Assembly: GCA_963921425.1 (NCBI GenBank)
Contig: OY992835.1
Span: forward strand, 1,054,001-1,118,000
From: Dryas octopetala
Taxonomy: Eukaryota > Streptophyta > Magnoliopsida > Rosales > Rosaceae
Length of the DNA stretch: 64,000 nt
Direction of reading: 5' to 3'
The notes beneath the pieces are model-generated. The model had not been told where the DNA came from. It did not search any database and saw only the letters and a list, made by a program, of their open reading frames with translations. Made by a program: the position numbers and the translations under genes. Below are positions 1 to 11,776 of this stretch, piece by piece (position 1 is the first letter of the stretch; the number at the start of each line of letters is the position of its first letter).

Positions 1-469
1 TTTGGCTAAACAAAAAACTTAAAATTGGTTTTTCTAGAAGGAAGTTCATCAAAATACAACCATTTCACCATTGATGACTTGCTATTATGGAATTATATCT
101 TACAGAAATACATCAATTATTAACACAAAACCAAACACAAGGAACCCCGGTCCAAAAATCAAAATTACATGATTAATCATCATAGAGAAAATAAAAATTC
201 ACAATAAAAAATGAAATACCCGAGACCACAATCTGAGCAGTTTGGAACGACCTTGGATCCCAAAGAAGATGGTGAAGAGAATTTTGAGTATATTCCTTAT
301 ACCACAGTATATGAAATCAGATTTAGCAATACATAATTTTAGAAGACTCCCCAAACTACAGGCCTATAGTTTTGAGAGAGATATATCCAAAACTACAGAG
401 ATTCCCATGTATAAGTTAAAGAAGCTGCAAAATCTGTTAAAATCCTAGGGTACTGCTCTATACAGTCAA
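1..469. other. AT-rich 3' flank of the PPR gene
   Basis: No supportable gene is seen. The stretch is AT-rich and lies downstream of the stop codon of the minus-strand PPR gene, so it probably holds its 3' untranslated region and poly(A) signals. The short open frames here have no recognisable motif. Confidence 0.5.
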
Positions 470-2162
470 TCAACTCAAGGAAACCCTTTCAAGCAAACTC
501 TCAAGCTCGGAGCTTATTTCAATATTGCCTTCCTTCAATCTCTGACACATCTCGGGAACCAATTTTCCAGAAGCTATGTAAACCTTAAGCAACAAATAAT
601 ACTCATTAGAACTGAGACAATTTAGACGCTTCAGAATCTTGCAAAAGTTCTCAGCACTTTCAACATCCTTTGCTTCCTCAAAATAACTAAAAAATGCACT
701 TATGGTTTCTGGGGATGGATGCCATTCCTCATCCCTGGATTCTGAAATAGCCGCTTCCAAATGGCCAGCAGCCAAATCCACCTTACAGGCGTTCAAGAAG
801 TAAACAATGAACATTTCCCGAGCCTTGAAGAAAGGCCCTTTAGTCCTCTTAGTAGCCTCCTCAAAAACCAATCCTGCTTCTTCATGCATGTCCTGACTGA
901 GGTAAGCACGTATAGCAACATTTGCTAACCTAATATCATAACTGGAGCAATTGGACTTCCACTCCTCAAAGCATTCTTTGAAGCCCTCAACATCGTTTAG
1001 CTTACAAAGAGCCTGAAGTATAATAAGATAGCTCATATTGTTGGTTGCTGGAAAAGATGACTTGAGGGATTCCCATACCCTTTTGACCTCACCTAGATTA
1101 GAAGTGCAGCCATAGAGGCTAATCAAGAAATGGTATGGCTGGCGCTGCTTCAAGGGTTTCATCATTTCCTCCGACGTTTTAAGGGCCAGCTCAGCCTTCT
1201 CAAAAAGCTGCGCCTTTACATAGATGGAAGCCAGGTTGCTATACGTCGACCAACTACATTTGTCTCCATCTTGCATTTTCATCTCCTCCAGGACTCTTTC
1301 TACTCCTTCAATATCGTTCAAAGACGCATAGCTCTGCATCCAGATATTATAAGTAAAGGTGTCGAGGGAGATGTTCCTCTGCTTCATTTCTTGTACTAAG
1401 GGAGGCACTTTCTCCGGTCGCTCCTTTCTCATATGTAAGGACATGAGATTGTTAAAAACCAAAGATGACGAAACAAAGTTCAACTCATCCATCTCCTGTA
1501 AAAGAGCCAATGCCTTGTCTTCCACTAGTTCCTTGCAATAACAGTTGAAAAGGGCTCCGTAAGTCAATAGATTCTTTGCAGATAGTGGTAGCCCACTGAA
1601 GTAACTCTCAGCTTCTTCTATCCCTTTGGCTTTGGAGGTAAGATCCAAACGTACAGCATAGTCAGCTAGAGAGTAATTGATTTTCCTGAACTCCATCCAT
1701 TCCATTATCTGCGCTAAACCAACCAAGACAAATAAAAAAACAAACGAAATATTGAATTGGGTATAACAAATTAGAGCAATTGAATTTAAAACACCTAAGA
1801 ATTTATCATACAGCATCACATTTTGAATTATCTATCTAACTGAGAATTTGGGATTACTGATAAAAGTGAAGGAGGGAAGAAGTGGAAATATGTGGAACCT
1901 CGAGAGCGTGCTGGAACTGGCGGTACTTGCGGAGCTCCTTGATGCAGCGCTCGAGCTCGTATTTCTTGACCATTTTGCCCTCCATAATGTACTCATTTAA
2001 CGTCTTTGTCGCGCTCCCTCCCCTGGCTCCCAATGCCGATAACCTCCGGTACAGCCTATCGGGATTTTCAGGCCGTCCTGCCGATACCGCCGTCGACTCC
2101 ACCGCCGTGCAAAGCTTCCTCACCAGCCCTGTTCCGGACGACATCAAACGGCTAGAGTTCAT
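470..2162 (-). CDS. P-class pentatricopeptide repeat protein, predicted mitochondrial (2 exons)
   Basis: Exons are 1899-2162 and 470-1708. The 190-bp intron is GT-AG and phase 0 (GAG|GTTCCA and GCGCAG|ATAATG). The product is about 500 residues. The start is the ATG at 2162; an open frame reaches further upstream but only from a TTG codon. The N-terminus ([18 protein letters not shown]) is rich in Ser and Arg and poor in acid, like a mitochondrial presequence. Next comes a plant signature region (RRLSALG, then [18 protein letters not shown]), followed by a run of 35-residue helical PPR motifs, for example around [13 protein letters not shown] and [13 protein letters not shown]-class PPR proteins bind organellar RNA and act in stability, splicing or translation. 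This one looks like the short Arabidopsis group that includes At2g20710, At4g21705 and At1g02370; this is from family memory, not a search. No E, DYW or SMR domain is seen. The RNA target is unknown. Confidence 0.9.
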
Positions 2163-2237
2163 TTTTGTTTGAGTCGATTCGCGCTGCCTCAAAGCCAAAG
2201 GGTTCTGTAACTGGCGTTCGGTGCTTCTGCTAAGGTT

Positions 2238-2246
2238 TAGGGTTTA
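2238..2246 (-). promoter_or_regulatory. Telo-box upstream of the PPR gene
   Basis: AAACCCTAA on the minus strand lies 76 bp upstream of the chosen ATG. Telo-boxes are common just upstream of plant genes for translation and organelle biogenesis. Function here is inferred from motif and position only. Confidence 0.45.
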
Positions 2247-2801
2247 AAGTTTACGTTTGTGCTTCAAATGGGCTGGACGGGGTGGAGTCTTTTGCTTCGG
2301 TACAAATACAAACTGTGTGCCTCTCTTTAATTTTTAAGGTAAAATTTTAGCAAAAAGCGTCCACTTTTACCCTTTTTATAATTAAGAAGGTGACATTCAA
2401 AGTATTATAATTAAGTACTCTTAGTTTACTTAAGTACTAATCAAGGATTTTCCATCATTTTGTCATAACCGTCATTTAAAATTGGTCACGTCACCAATTT
2501 GTAGAGGCAAAATCTTATAAAAAGACCACAATTTTTACTCATTGTCTTAGTTGAGAATGCGATATTCAAAGTGTTCCAATTAAGGACTCATAATTTACTT
2601 AAGTATCAATCATGGACTTTCTATCAATTCAGTCATAAACACTGTTTAAAATTGGTCACGTGACCAATTTGTGGGAGCAAAAACGTCTTTTTAATCACTG
2701 TTAAAAAATAGTAACACAAAAATTAGAAGAATTAAAAAAAAATTGGGAGGGACTAAGGAGGATGTAGAACCCTCTCCACCACCGACCCTCTTCACCCATT
2801 C

Positions 2802-2926
2802 CTACACATTGAGAATGGAATGGACGGCGTTGAGGTTGACGAGATCCGGGTAGAGCTTGAGAGCGTCGGTGAGGATCTTATTCTTCTGGAGGTCTTTGTG
2901 GAGTCTGATTTCAAAGTCCGCCAAAT
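2802..2926 (-). pseudogene. Possible captured host coding fragment inside the fold-back element
   Basis: An open minus-strand stretch of about 40 codons begins ADFEIRLHKDL and ends LNAVHSILNV before a TAG. Third codon positions are strongly C or G, unlike the AT-rich arms on both sides, which suggests a piece of a real exon. I do not recognise the parent gene. It may equally be the short tail of an old gene. Confidence 0.35.
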
Positions 2927-2928
<2 letters not shown>

Positions 2929-2963
<35 letters not shown>

Positions 2964-2999
2964 GGTGGGTGGGTGGGTGGGTGGGTGCGTGGGGGTGGG
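2929..2999. repeat. (GA)n and (GGTG)n microsatellites
   Basis: About 15 GA units (2929-2960) are followed by a GGTG-rich tract (2961-2999). Together they create repetitive open frames on both strands that are not genes. Confidence 0.9.
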
Positions 3000-3513
3000 A
3001 GGGTTCTGCATCTCTTACCTCCTCTTTCTTCTTTTTCTTTTTCTTTAATTTTTTAAAAAAATTATATTAATGATATATTTTTATAATTCTTTTTCAAGAG
3101 AAAAGACGTTTTTGCCCCCACAAATTGATCATGTGCGGGTCACGTGACCAATTTTAAACTGCATTTATGACTAAATTAACCTAAAGTCCTTGATTGGTAC
3201 TTAAGTAAACCAAGAGTCCTTAATTAGAACACTTTGAATGTCGCAACTTTAACTGGGACAAGTGATAAAATTTGAGGGCTTTTGCTAAAATTTTGCCCCC
3301 ACAAATTGGTCACGTGCGGATCACATTACCAATTTTAAACTGCGGTTATGACGGAATTAACGAAAATTTCTTGATTGGTACTTAAGTAAACTAGGAGTCC
3401 TTAATTTGAATAATTTGAATGTTGCATACTCAACTGAGAAAATGGGTAAAAGTCAAGATATTTTGCTAAAATTTTCCCATTTTTGAATTTGAACTAATTG
3501 TGGAGTCTTTGAT

Positions 3514-3607
3514 TTTTTTTTTTATTTTTTTTTTTACTAAGGGGAGAGGAGATTTGAACTTGGGAATTTTCGAATATAGTGGAGAAAAATACCACTAAAC
3601 CACAAAC
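3514..3607 (-). mobile_element. Short tRNA-derived SINE-like element
   Basis: Read on the minus strand it begins GTTTGTGGTTTAGTGGTA, which fits a Pol III A box. About 30 bp later comes CAAGTTCAAATCTCC, which fits a B box. It ends in an A-rich tail (an A11 run, T, then another A run). It is flanked by near-identical 8-mers: TCTTTGAT at 3506-3513 and TCATTGAT at 3608-3615. A 5' promoter, A tail and target duplication together are typical of a SINE, although 94 bp is short for the class. Confidence 0.6.
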
Positions 3608-3630
3608 TCATTGATATTTTATCATTATTG

Positions 3631-3850
3631 TTAGGCTTAATTGTGTTTTAATCACCTATAGTTTTAGTTGATTCTCACTTTACCACTCATATGATTATTT
3701 GTCTACTTTACCACCTATAATTATTTTCTGTGTCTCACTTTACATTTTTTCATTCATTTCGTCACCTAAGCCGTCAAAAATACTGATGTGGTACGGGCAT
3801 TTTTGTCATTTCATCCACTCAGACAAGAAAATAAATTAAAAATTATCATA
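3631..3850 (+). repeat. Left member of a long inverted repeat pair (partner 33195-33416)
   Basis: The sequence starts TTAGGCTTAATTGTGTTTTA. It matches the reverse complement of 33195-33416 over about 210 bp, including a GTTGATT..CACTTTACCA block and a GGGCATTTTTGTC block. The divergence is high, so the repeat is old. It could be the long terminal inverted repeat of one large element or two separate members of one family. Confidence 0.6.
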
Positions 3851-4030
3851 TTTTAAAATATTGGTGATGTGGCACCTACCTGGCCATTGTGGACCTTATT
3901 TTTGCTTATATAAGCTGCCATGTGTACAAAAAAAATTAATAAAAAATGTAATATGCTAAAACTTTAAATCAATTAAAAAAAGGGATAATTTCACTTACAC
4001 CCCCTGAGGTTTGATGTTACAGCTCAAACC

Positions 4031-5083
4031 CCAGGTATACAACAGAGGCACCCACCTTGAATGCCCAAAAAAATTAATGTCATTAAATCAAGCATCAATC
4101 TCTCAAAATATTCAAGCCGAGTTAAGCCTTTTTGTTTAGTACAGGTTGGATCAAAGATGATAAATAGCGGAAAACATAAGAAGTAAAAATAAAGCTTCTT
4201 TATAAAACCAATTTTCAAGGTTACGGTAGTTCATTGCAACCTTGAATAATTATATAAATTTGAAATACACAAAAAAAAAAAAAAAAAGGTTCTAAACTAC
4301 GCAACACGTAATATCAAAGTAGATAACTCAAAACCATCTTCAAATAATAGAGGAAAAATCATTTAAAACATACTCGACATGAGAAAACAATTAAATGACA
4401 TCACCATCTGAATCCATGAAGTTGACAAGTCTCACGATGCTGCTCTACTCAACCCTCGTCCAAGTTCGTCTATTTACCGTGCTTCTTACCTATAAAAACA
4501 TCCAATAAATAAGGAACAAAACATATGTAAGAGATAAGTATCACATACGATCATAACTCCCTCTTAGAGGACCCTCCTAGGTTTGAAAACCTCTAAATCC
4601 TTTTCTAGTGAAAAATATAATGGAAATCATTTTTTGTCGAATCCTTAAATCATCCAAAATAAGTTCTTCTAAATTTCCCCTTTGAAATCCTTAATTTCAA
4701 AACATTTATGACTCGGTTGTACAAGAATATTATAAACATACAAATTCATAACAAAATATTCATACATGATAGTTGATACACGTTTGGTACAACTACAACC
4801 ACCTATAATCAAAAGAAACAATTACCATTGTGAGAGTGCTATGGTCAACAGAGGTAGGAATTCTCAATTGAATAACCATATCACCTGCTACCTATAAGTT
4901 ATGAGAATTTGCTAGTCCAAGCACATGTGGCAACGTAATGACTTGGCTAAGCCCTTCACAACCTTAATAACACTGCTTCTACATATTTAGAGAGTTGAAC
5001 CCAATGTCACTAGTTATGCAACCCTTACTCTTAGATCCATCATAATAAACATAATAATAACAACATGTTATAATAATTTAAAA

Positions 5084-5118
<35 letters not shown>

Positions 5119-5303
5119 GTCCATAGTCAGGAATGTAGGATAAATCTCCCCACCTGGAATCCAATGATTTTCTTGCCTATTCATCCTCATCCGTTTTGAA
5201 TCCATCATCTTTCTTGTTACGTCACAAAAAAATTCTTCTATAACTGGTGTTCCTAGTATCCGACAAACGACAACTTAGTCAAAAGTTAAGTTCAACAAAA
5301 TCT
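4031..5303. other. AT-rich intergenic stretch with no gene seen
   Basis: No open frame with recognisable motifs is found on either strand. A CA repeat lies at 5095-5117. A terminal-like sequence at about 3988-4020 (ATAATTTCACTTACACC) resembles the end of a common plant transposon family. The composition fits decayed transposon DNA. Confidence 0.5.
5095..5117. repeat. (CA)n microsatellite
   Basis: About 11 uninterrupted CA units lie in AT-rich DNA. Confidence 0.95.
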
Positions 5304-6690
5304 TGTTATGACCCTTCCTTTTTAGGTCATACGTCCCTAGAAGAGCTCAAGTCCTAAGTGAACCAAATTATACTCTTTAGAGATTTATAAGTTTCAAGTT
5401 TTATCTTAAAGTCAAATCACTTGACTAATTGCTTTAACTCAAAGCAATTCCACAAATTAATTTAGATTAAACCAATTAACTGAATCTCTACAATAGAAAC
5501 TTGCTAAACATAGCATGTTATTGACCTTTAATTAAGCAATTATATCTCCAAAAATAAAATTAGGCATGCTTAATTAATAAATAAATTCTTCTTGCTTAGC
5601 TAAACATGCAAGACTAAAATTAAAAGCCTAAAAATAAATAAGAAATTTTAGAACACTTACTCGGTTGTAGACCTCTTTAGCTAGACTCCAACTTGGGACT
5701 TCTCCTCCAAGAGAAGACTTTAAAATATTTTACTAGGAGAAAGCTTCTAAAAAATATGAGTTTGCTCCAGAATAAAAAGAATAATAATCTTTCAGAGAGA
5801 AAAAGAAACCAAAGTTAGAGTGACGAGCTCTCAAACTGTATTTGGTGGTGCAAGTGAAAATGAGGTACAATGGTCTTTATTTATAGGCACAAGAGGTTGG
5901 GAAGAAATTATAAGTTTTCAATGTGGAACAAAAACACCTAAACATGACTAACAAGAGGATAAATAGCGAACCGGGTCATGCGTTACCCGTGGGTCGATGC
6001 GCCGGTTGTATGTGTCTGCAAACGGATAATCCAGAAGGAAACAGGTTGAAGCAAACGGGTCAAGCAGCTGGGAAAAACGACATGTCGCAAGCGAGGAGGG
6101 GCTGGGATTGAGCGTCGTTCGTGTTGTTTGCGGCGTGCGCTCCAGATCACGGGTGCACTATAACTCATGTACGCCGCGTCACACTGAAACATAGCCATGC
6201 GTTGATGCATCTGGGTCGTTCGATCTGGTGTGATTGACGCTCTAGATCGCACCACATCAACGACTGTTTTTCCTTTTAATCTAATTTCTTTTTTTCTTTT
6301 TTTCTATTTTTTTCAAACTTTGTAAATTCATCAAAAATAGCTTGGGACTCTAAATAATTCTCCAAAAAATCTTACGGACTCGTTTCACTGAGTACTAATT
6401 TTGTATGACCTCAAAATAGTCAAATTACTTCTATAAAAATTATGAAAAATCATCCTCTCATAATTTAATTCTAAAAATGAAAATAAATATAATAATCACC
6501 AAACTCTTGAATTTTATTTTCCAAAATTCACTTCTACACAACTAAACTCTAGAACTATAATCAAAGTTCTTAGTTAGTTAAGATAAAGTTAAGGAAATTT
6601 TCGATCAATTTCTTTAAACAAACCTTAAGAACAAGGTTGAAAAGCTTAAGTAACAAAATTATCATAAACCGAAAAATTCGGGGTACGACA
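5304..6690 (-). mobile_element. Probable solo LTR of a Ty3-type element
   Basis: On the minus strand this begins TGTCGTACCCCGAATTTTTC and ends GGTCATAACA, so it has TG..CA ends and the CCCG-rich start common in plant Ty3 LTRs. A TATA motif (CTATAAATAAAG) sits near 5880 on the same strand, with a GC-rich upstream region (about 5950-6260) where U3 should be. No matching 5-bp target duplication is seen (AATCT and TTTGA), so a boundary may be slightly wrong or the site rearranged. Confidence 0.55.
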
Positions 6691-6892
6691 TTTGAGTTTA
6701 TTACACGCACACTCCCAAAGTTTCATTTATTACACGCATACCCCCTATTTTAACAGAAGGTTAATGTTGACCGTATTGACTAATAGAATGTCAATTTTAC
6801 CCTTTTAACTCATTAAATTAAATTACTATTAAAATTATTATAAATAAATAAATTCCCACCCCTGCCCCTTCCCCACCCCATACAGCTCCGCC

Positions 6893-7110
6893 TAGGGGTG
6901 GGAATGTGTCAGTTTTACCCGACAACCAACTAGGCTATTACCAACCCGTGTTTTTTGGCCGATATGCAACCAGCAACTGACCCACAAAGGTCAGGTCGGT
7001 TGGTACCAACCGACCCATAAAGGTTGGTTCGGATGGTGGTTGTAAAATATGGGAAAGTCGGTTACCCGATAACTGACCCACCAACGGACATTATGTAAAA
7101 ATTGTTTGGG
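6893..7110 (+). mobile_element. hAT-like element end, partner end not found
   Basis: The sequence starts TAGGGGTGGGAATGTGTCAG, close to the terminal repeats of the hAT elements at 9122 and 40919, and continues with many CCGAC/GTCGG-type subterminal motifs. Similar subterminal sequence recurs at 7978-8100 and 8748-8875. I could not place an intact inverted partner terminus, so this is a decayed or rearranged copy. Confidence 0.45.
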
Positions 7111-7121
7111 CTTTTTTCACT

Positions 7122-7147
7122 CACACACACACACACACACACACACC
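7122..7147. repeat. (CA)n microsatellite
   Basis: About 12 CA units, followed by a low-complexity CT-rich tract that yields spurious serine- and leucine-rich open frames. Confidence 0.9.
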
Positions 7148-7380
7148 CAATCCCAGTCACAGGCCCAAACCCAACCCAACCCATCCCTAACTCTCACTCA
7201 GTTACTCTCTCTGTCTCATCTCACTCGCTCAATCTCTCGACTTCTTCTCTCACTCTCATCTCTCTCGACTGTCTCCACTCTTAGTCTCTCATCAATCATT
7301 TCTCTCTCGGCATCGACGAAGCTTGCATCACCGACATGACCAAGCTTGCATCACCAGCGACAAAGCTTGCATCACAGTTG

Positions 7381-7453
7381 GTCCATTGAGCCAGTTTGGA
7401 CCCAAAATTCTAAAATCCCTAATTTTCTAATCATGTAAGTCTCTCTCTGATCT
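7381..7453 (+). repeat. Inverted copy of 8323-8393
   Basis: The segment starting GTCCATTGAGCCAG is the near-perfect reverse complement of 8323-8393. The partner lies exactly at the junction of the two tandem units described next, so the inversion is part of the same rearrangement. Confidence 0.8.
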
Positions 7454-7611
7454 GTCTCTTTTTCTATGATTTATCTCTCTATCTCCATTAATTTTCTTAA
7501 TCGACACCAACACCATGAATATTCTCGAGGCCTCAAGCTCAGGGCAGCTTCAAGCATTGCGGTCTGCGACAACAACGAGGTCTTGAAGGCTCTCTCCGTC
7601 CAAGCTGGTTG

Positions 7612-9088
7612 GACCGTCGAAGAAGACGACACCACCTATTGAGTATTGGTGCACCTAAAACTCATACTATTTGAGTATTAATTTACAATTCTTCAATTTT
7701 GTTCTAATTTCTCATATATCTATGCTGCACCTGTAACTCTAACTCTAACTCTGCAAGAGCTTTGCATTGTATTGAGTATTGGTAATGGTATTTGACTATT
7801 TGGTAATTTGGGTCACAAATTGCTTGTTAGTTTTGTTGTTTATTCCTAGTTTCTGCTTCTTTTCTTTGTTGGGGCTTTTCTTACAGGTTTGAGATTCTGA
7901 ATATAACTAATTATAAATAGCCAGTGGTGTGTAATTTTGAATCCATTGCAACAAAAAAAAAAATAAAAACAAAAGGTCGGGTAAAACCATTACCGGCCTG
8001 ACTTATACCGACTTATCGGCTGCCCGACTCGTAACCGACCCATAATAGTTGGGTTGGTAGGTGGTTGCTTAAAATTGCTAAACTCAGTTGATTGGCCGAT
8101 ATGGACCGGACCCGACCCATTCCCAGACCGCCCCTCCCCCTGCCTCTCTTACCCCATCACCCACCCCTTGTCGCACCACCTCCCCTCTACCACACTCCTC
8201 CTTTCCCCTCCCCCTTTCACTTGACCCACCCCTCCCTCCCTCCCTCCCTCCCTCCCTCCCTTACCCCCTTCACCCAACCACCTCCCCCCCACAACACGCC
8301 CTACATTCCCGAAGTCCCCGCAAGATCAGAGAGACTTACATGATTAGAAAATTAGGGATTTTAGAATTTTGGGTCCAAACTGGCTCAATGGACCGTCGAA
8401 GAAGACGACACCACCTATTGAGTATTGGTGCACCTGAAACTCATACTATTTGAGTATTAATTTATAGTTCTTCAATTTTGTTCTAATTTCTCATAGATCT
8501 ACGCTGCACTTGTAACTCTAACTCTGCAAGTGCTTTGCATTGTATTGAGTATTGGTAATGGTATTTGACTATTTGGTAATTTGGATCACAAATTGCTTAT
8601 TAGTTTTGTTGTTTATTCCTAGTTTCTGCTTCTTTTCTTTTGTTGGGGCTTTTCTTACAGGTTTGAGATTCTGAATATGACCAATTCTGAATAGCCAGTG
8701 GTGTGTAATATATTTTGAATCCATTGCAGCAAAAAAAAACAAAAGGTCGGGTAAAACCATTACCGGCTTGACTTATACCAGCTTATCAGTTGCCCGACTC
8801 GTAACCGACCCATAATAGTTGGGTTGGTTGGTGGTTGCTTAAAATTGCTAACTCGGTTGGTTGGCCGATATGGACCCGACCCGACCCATTCCCAGACCGC
8901 CCCTCCCCCTGCCTCTCTTACCCCCTCACCCACCCCTTGTCGCACCACCTCCCCTCTACCACACTCCTCATTTCCCCTCCCCCCTTCACCTGACCCACCC
9001 CTCCCTCCCTCCCTCCCTCCCTCCCTTTCCCCCTTCATCCAACCACCTCCCCCCCGCAACACGCCCTACATTCTCGAAGTCCCCGCAG
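7612..9088 (+). repeat. Tandem duplication of a unit of about 770 bp
   Basis: 7612-8323 and 8391-9088 are direct copies, offset by 779 bp at the left edge and about 765 bp at the right edge. Both contain GACCGTCGAAGAAGACGACA, the block with ACTCATACTATTTGAG, the hAT-like subterminal GGTCGGGTAAAACC block, a CCCT-rich tract and the AHL-like ACGCCCTACATT start. Differences are mostly point changes and short indels. The proline-rich open frames here come from the C/T-rich tract and are not genes. Confidence 0.85.
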
Positions 9089-9121
9089 GAGACGACATCG
9101 TCTACGCCATCTCCCGCTTCT
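9058..9121 (+). pseudogene. 5' part of a split AHL (PPC/DUF296) gene fragment
   Basis: The frame reads YILEVPAGDDIVYAISRF up to the hAT insertion point. It resumes at 27088 after one copy of the target duplication is removed, and the reading frame is kept across the gap. The pattern LEV..G.D...A..RF is the start of the PPC/DUF296 domain of plant AT-hook motif nuclear-localised proteins, which bind AT-rich DNA. There is no AT-hook or start codon nearby, so this is a fragment. A truncated copy (PYIPEVPA) sits in the first tandem unit near 8300. Confidence 0.75.
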
Positions 9122-11776
9122 TAGGGGTGGGCATATACCCGACCAACCCGACTCACCCACCTATTTCCGACTTGGCAGGTCGGGTTGGGTCGGGCCCAAC
9201 TCATAAAAAAAGAGCCGAAGGGCCCAAACCGATTGAACCAGACTCACAATGGGTCAGTTTCGATTTGGATACCCTCCCGCCCATATCCTACCCGCCTGCC
9301 GAATTAATAAAAAATTATTATTTAATACACTCTCTTTAATATACATTAAGCCCAATATGTAACGACCCAACCCAAATTTCATTAGAAATTAAAATTTTTT
9401 ATTTTATTCGTAATGGTTATTTAAAGGCGTAGTGGGAGATTAAATTGTGAGACTTCGTATTTTGTTCCAAGGAATTATTCTAAATATTTTTGGGAATTTA
9501 TTTGAGAAATAAAAGGTTTTAAATTTAAATTTTAAATTTTTTTTGTTTTAAAATTGGGCTTGATCTAAAGTTGACTTTTAAAACTAGTGGGCTTTTGGTT
9601 TTGACTTTTGGCCTGTTGGATAGGTTTCGAGTCCACGAGTTCATAGACACGTAGCATGCATCATTTCGAGTTACGGTTTGAGAGATATGGGCGTTTGAAA
9701 CGAGGGGTAATTTTGTAAAATTGACAAATTTGGGTCTTAAAAATTTCAAAATAAGAATTTTTTTTAAGGGATCTCTCTCTCTCTCTCTCTCTCTAGAACA
9801 TTCTCTCTCCCCGACCCTCTCTCGGCCTTCTTTTCCCTCTCCCTGCGCACGGCCAACTCCAGTGAGAACTCACCTTCGCCGGCCGAAGGCCACTGACGTG
9901 ATCCCTAGTTGCCGGCCATCCTCCCTCGAGTCTTCCTTGCACCGACGAGCTCTTCCACGCGCAGGAACAGCCGAGAGAAAACACAGCTCACCGCCGGCGA
10001 TCTCATTTTTCCGGCGATGACGGGACTCCGAACCTACTGGGTCCTCTTCCTCTCACCACGGCGAGTTCAACTATGGGCTCCGTTCATCCAGACGATGCTC
10101 CACGACGAGGCAATGAGCTCGGGAAGCTAATTCAGCCGCCGATTTCCGCTGCCGGTTTCGGCCATTTCCGGCGAGATTTGGCCGTCGGTCCAGTTGTCGA
10201 AAATGATCCTAGAGGTATGGGCCTTCTTTCCCCCTTGTTATTGCGTGTCAATTTTGAGAATCTAAAGATTTGAAATTTTAGGGCTTGTACCCATTTCGGG
10301 TTTACCTTGAATTGAGCATATTTAAGTGATTTCTGAATTGTTTTTCGTCCAATTGAAGTGCCTAGGTTGATTGGGGTTGATTTTTAGTTGAAAAATAAAT
10401 TTTTTAGGATCTATCGCCGCTGCCACCACTGCCTCCGCCACTTGTAGCGGCGGGTCAGCGGTCGTTTGTCTCTTTTTGCCCACATTGAACTTCTAGGAGA
10501 TCCTCGGAGGTTGTTTGGTGAGTTCTGAGAAATTTCTGTGTTGTTTAAGGCCGGGCAGCCACCGTGTGTGGTGGCAGCCGCCCGTTTTGGACGATTAAAT
10601 GACCAGTTGTGAATTCTATATAAATTTAAGTTGGTTGTCTGGTCTTAACAGGTACACGGGCTCGGGAAATCTCATCCCCGATGCCGTTATGCTGCCGGAT
10701 TTGGTATCCGAGCAATGGCACCGTGAAGGGTATTTCAGTCTTTTACGTAGTTAAATTGTGAGTGAAACTTATCGGATTTTTAATGTAGAGTACCGTTAAT
10801 AAATTGTCGGTTTTGTATGATTTGATGCTTTATGTTAGAGGAAGCTAAGTATAGGATTTAGACCATGAGAAGGAATTGACGAGGATTGAGACTAAAGGAT
10901 TAAGTGGTAATTATAAAGATGCTATGATGATAATTGTTGAACTAGAGAATAAATGTTTATTGTTGAGGTATATGAGTGAGGATTAAGCAATTACAAAAAA
11001 TTGTTGTAAAATTTTATTTACTCGCAAATATACGAGTCTAATAGTATATTAACGAGATTGAACCTCAAGGAGTGATGAAAAACGATACACTAAGCTTAAA
11101 CTTAAGTTAATTTAAAGCTAACCTAGTTTGAAAATTTTGTTGGTTTGTGAGTCAAATTAAAATCAAATGCAACTAAATTAAAAAACAAATAAAGTAGATG
11201 GAAAGAGATTAAGGTAAATAAAGATGCAATAATTGAAAAATTAAATCTAGAAAAGAAAATAACAACTTTTTGGTTTTAGAAACTAAACAATGGTATAAGA
11301 ACCAAGGTTTAGGGTTCCACACCACTTATGAACATATTAAATGAGATTTTTATTAATTTTCCCAAAAAGGAGGGCACCCAAGAGTCACTTGATGCCCTCT
11401 TACAAAGATATGAATTAAGCACAAGAATTAAAGATTTATATGGTAGATTTTGATTTTGCTTAGAAAGTACAAATTTTAAGCAGCTCAAGTGAACCAAAAC
11501 TAAGGAACAACTAGAGTTCCAAAAAGTTTGTGTTTAAAACAATTAACCATAAAGCTAAAATGTAGAAAGAGGATCTAACTATCCAAAATATATGACATTA
11601 TGGGTGAAAGGGAATCTCTTTCTCATTTTAATATCAAAATCTAGAGCTTGTAAGATCTTAAACAAGGGGAAAATTTACATAAAGACCTCATTTAATAATG
11701 TTCATTGTGGTGCTTCCCCCTTACCTTGGTAAGGGGGTTTAGTGACCACCCATAATCTTATATCTTAAATAAAAAT

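Larger units (their letters stand above)
2336..3479. mobile_element. Fold-back element with two-unit inverted arms
   Basis: The left arm (about 2336-2694) and right arm (about 3100-3479) are inverted copies of each other. Each arm holds two related units of about 180 bp. The units share TTTGCTAAAATTTT at one end, a block reading TTAATTaGGACTC..ACTTAAGTA, and an ATTGGTCACGTG core. One core, at 2649-2670, is a perfect 22-bp palindrome centred on CACGTG. The 400-bp middle is more GC-rich and contains a possible host exon and microsatellites. I found no clear target-site duplication and no transposase, so the superfamily is not assigned. Confidence 0.65.

Noticed and set aside
1854-2198. Longer PPR N-terminus starting at 2198
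   Set aside because: The first codon is TTG, not ATG. The first ATG in frame is at 2162 and gives a better mitochondrial presequence.
5923-6255. Overlapping open frames in the GC-rich block at 5.9-6.3 kb
   Set aside because: The block lies in the putative U3 of a solo LTR, has no recognised protein motif and lacks codon bias.
8088-9339. Long proline/serine-rich open frames on both strands
   Set aside because: They come from CCCT-type low-complexity tracts in duplicated transposon DNA; codons do not look selected, and only the short AHL piece at 9058-9121 is supported.
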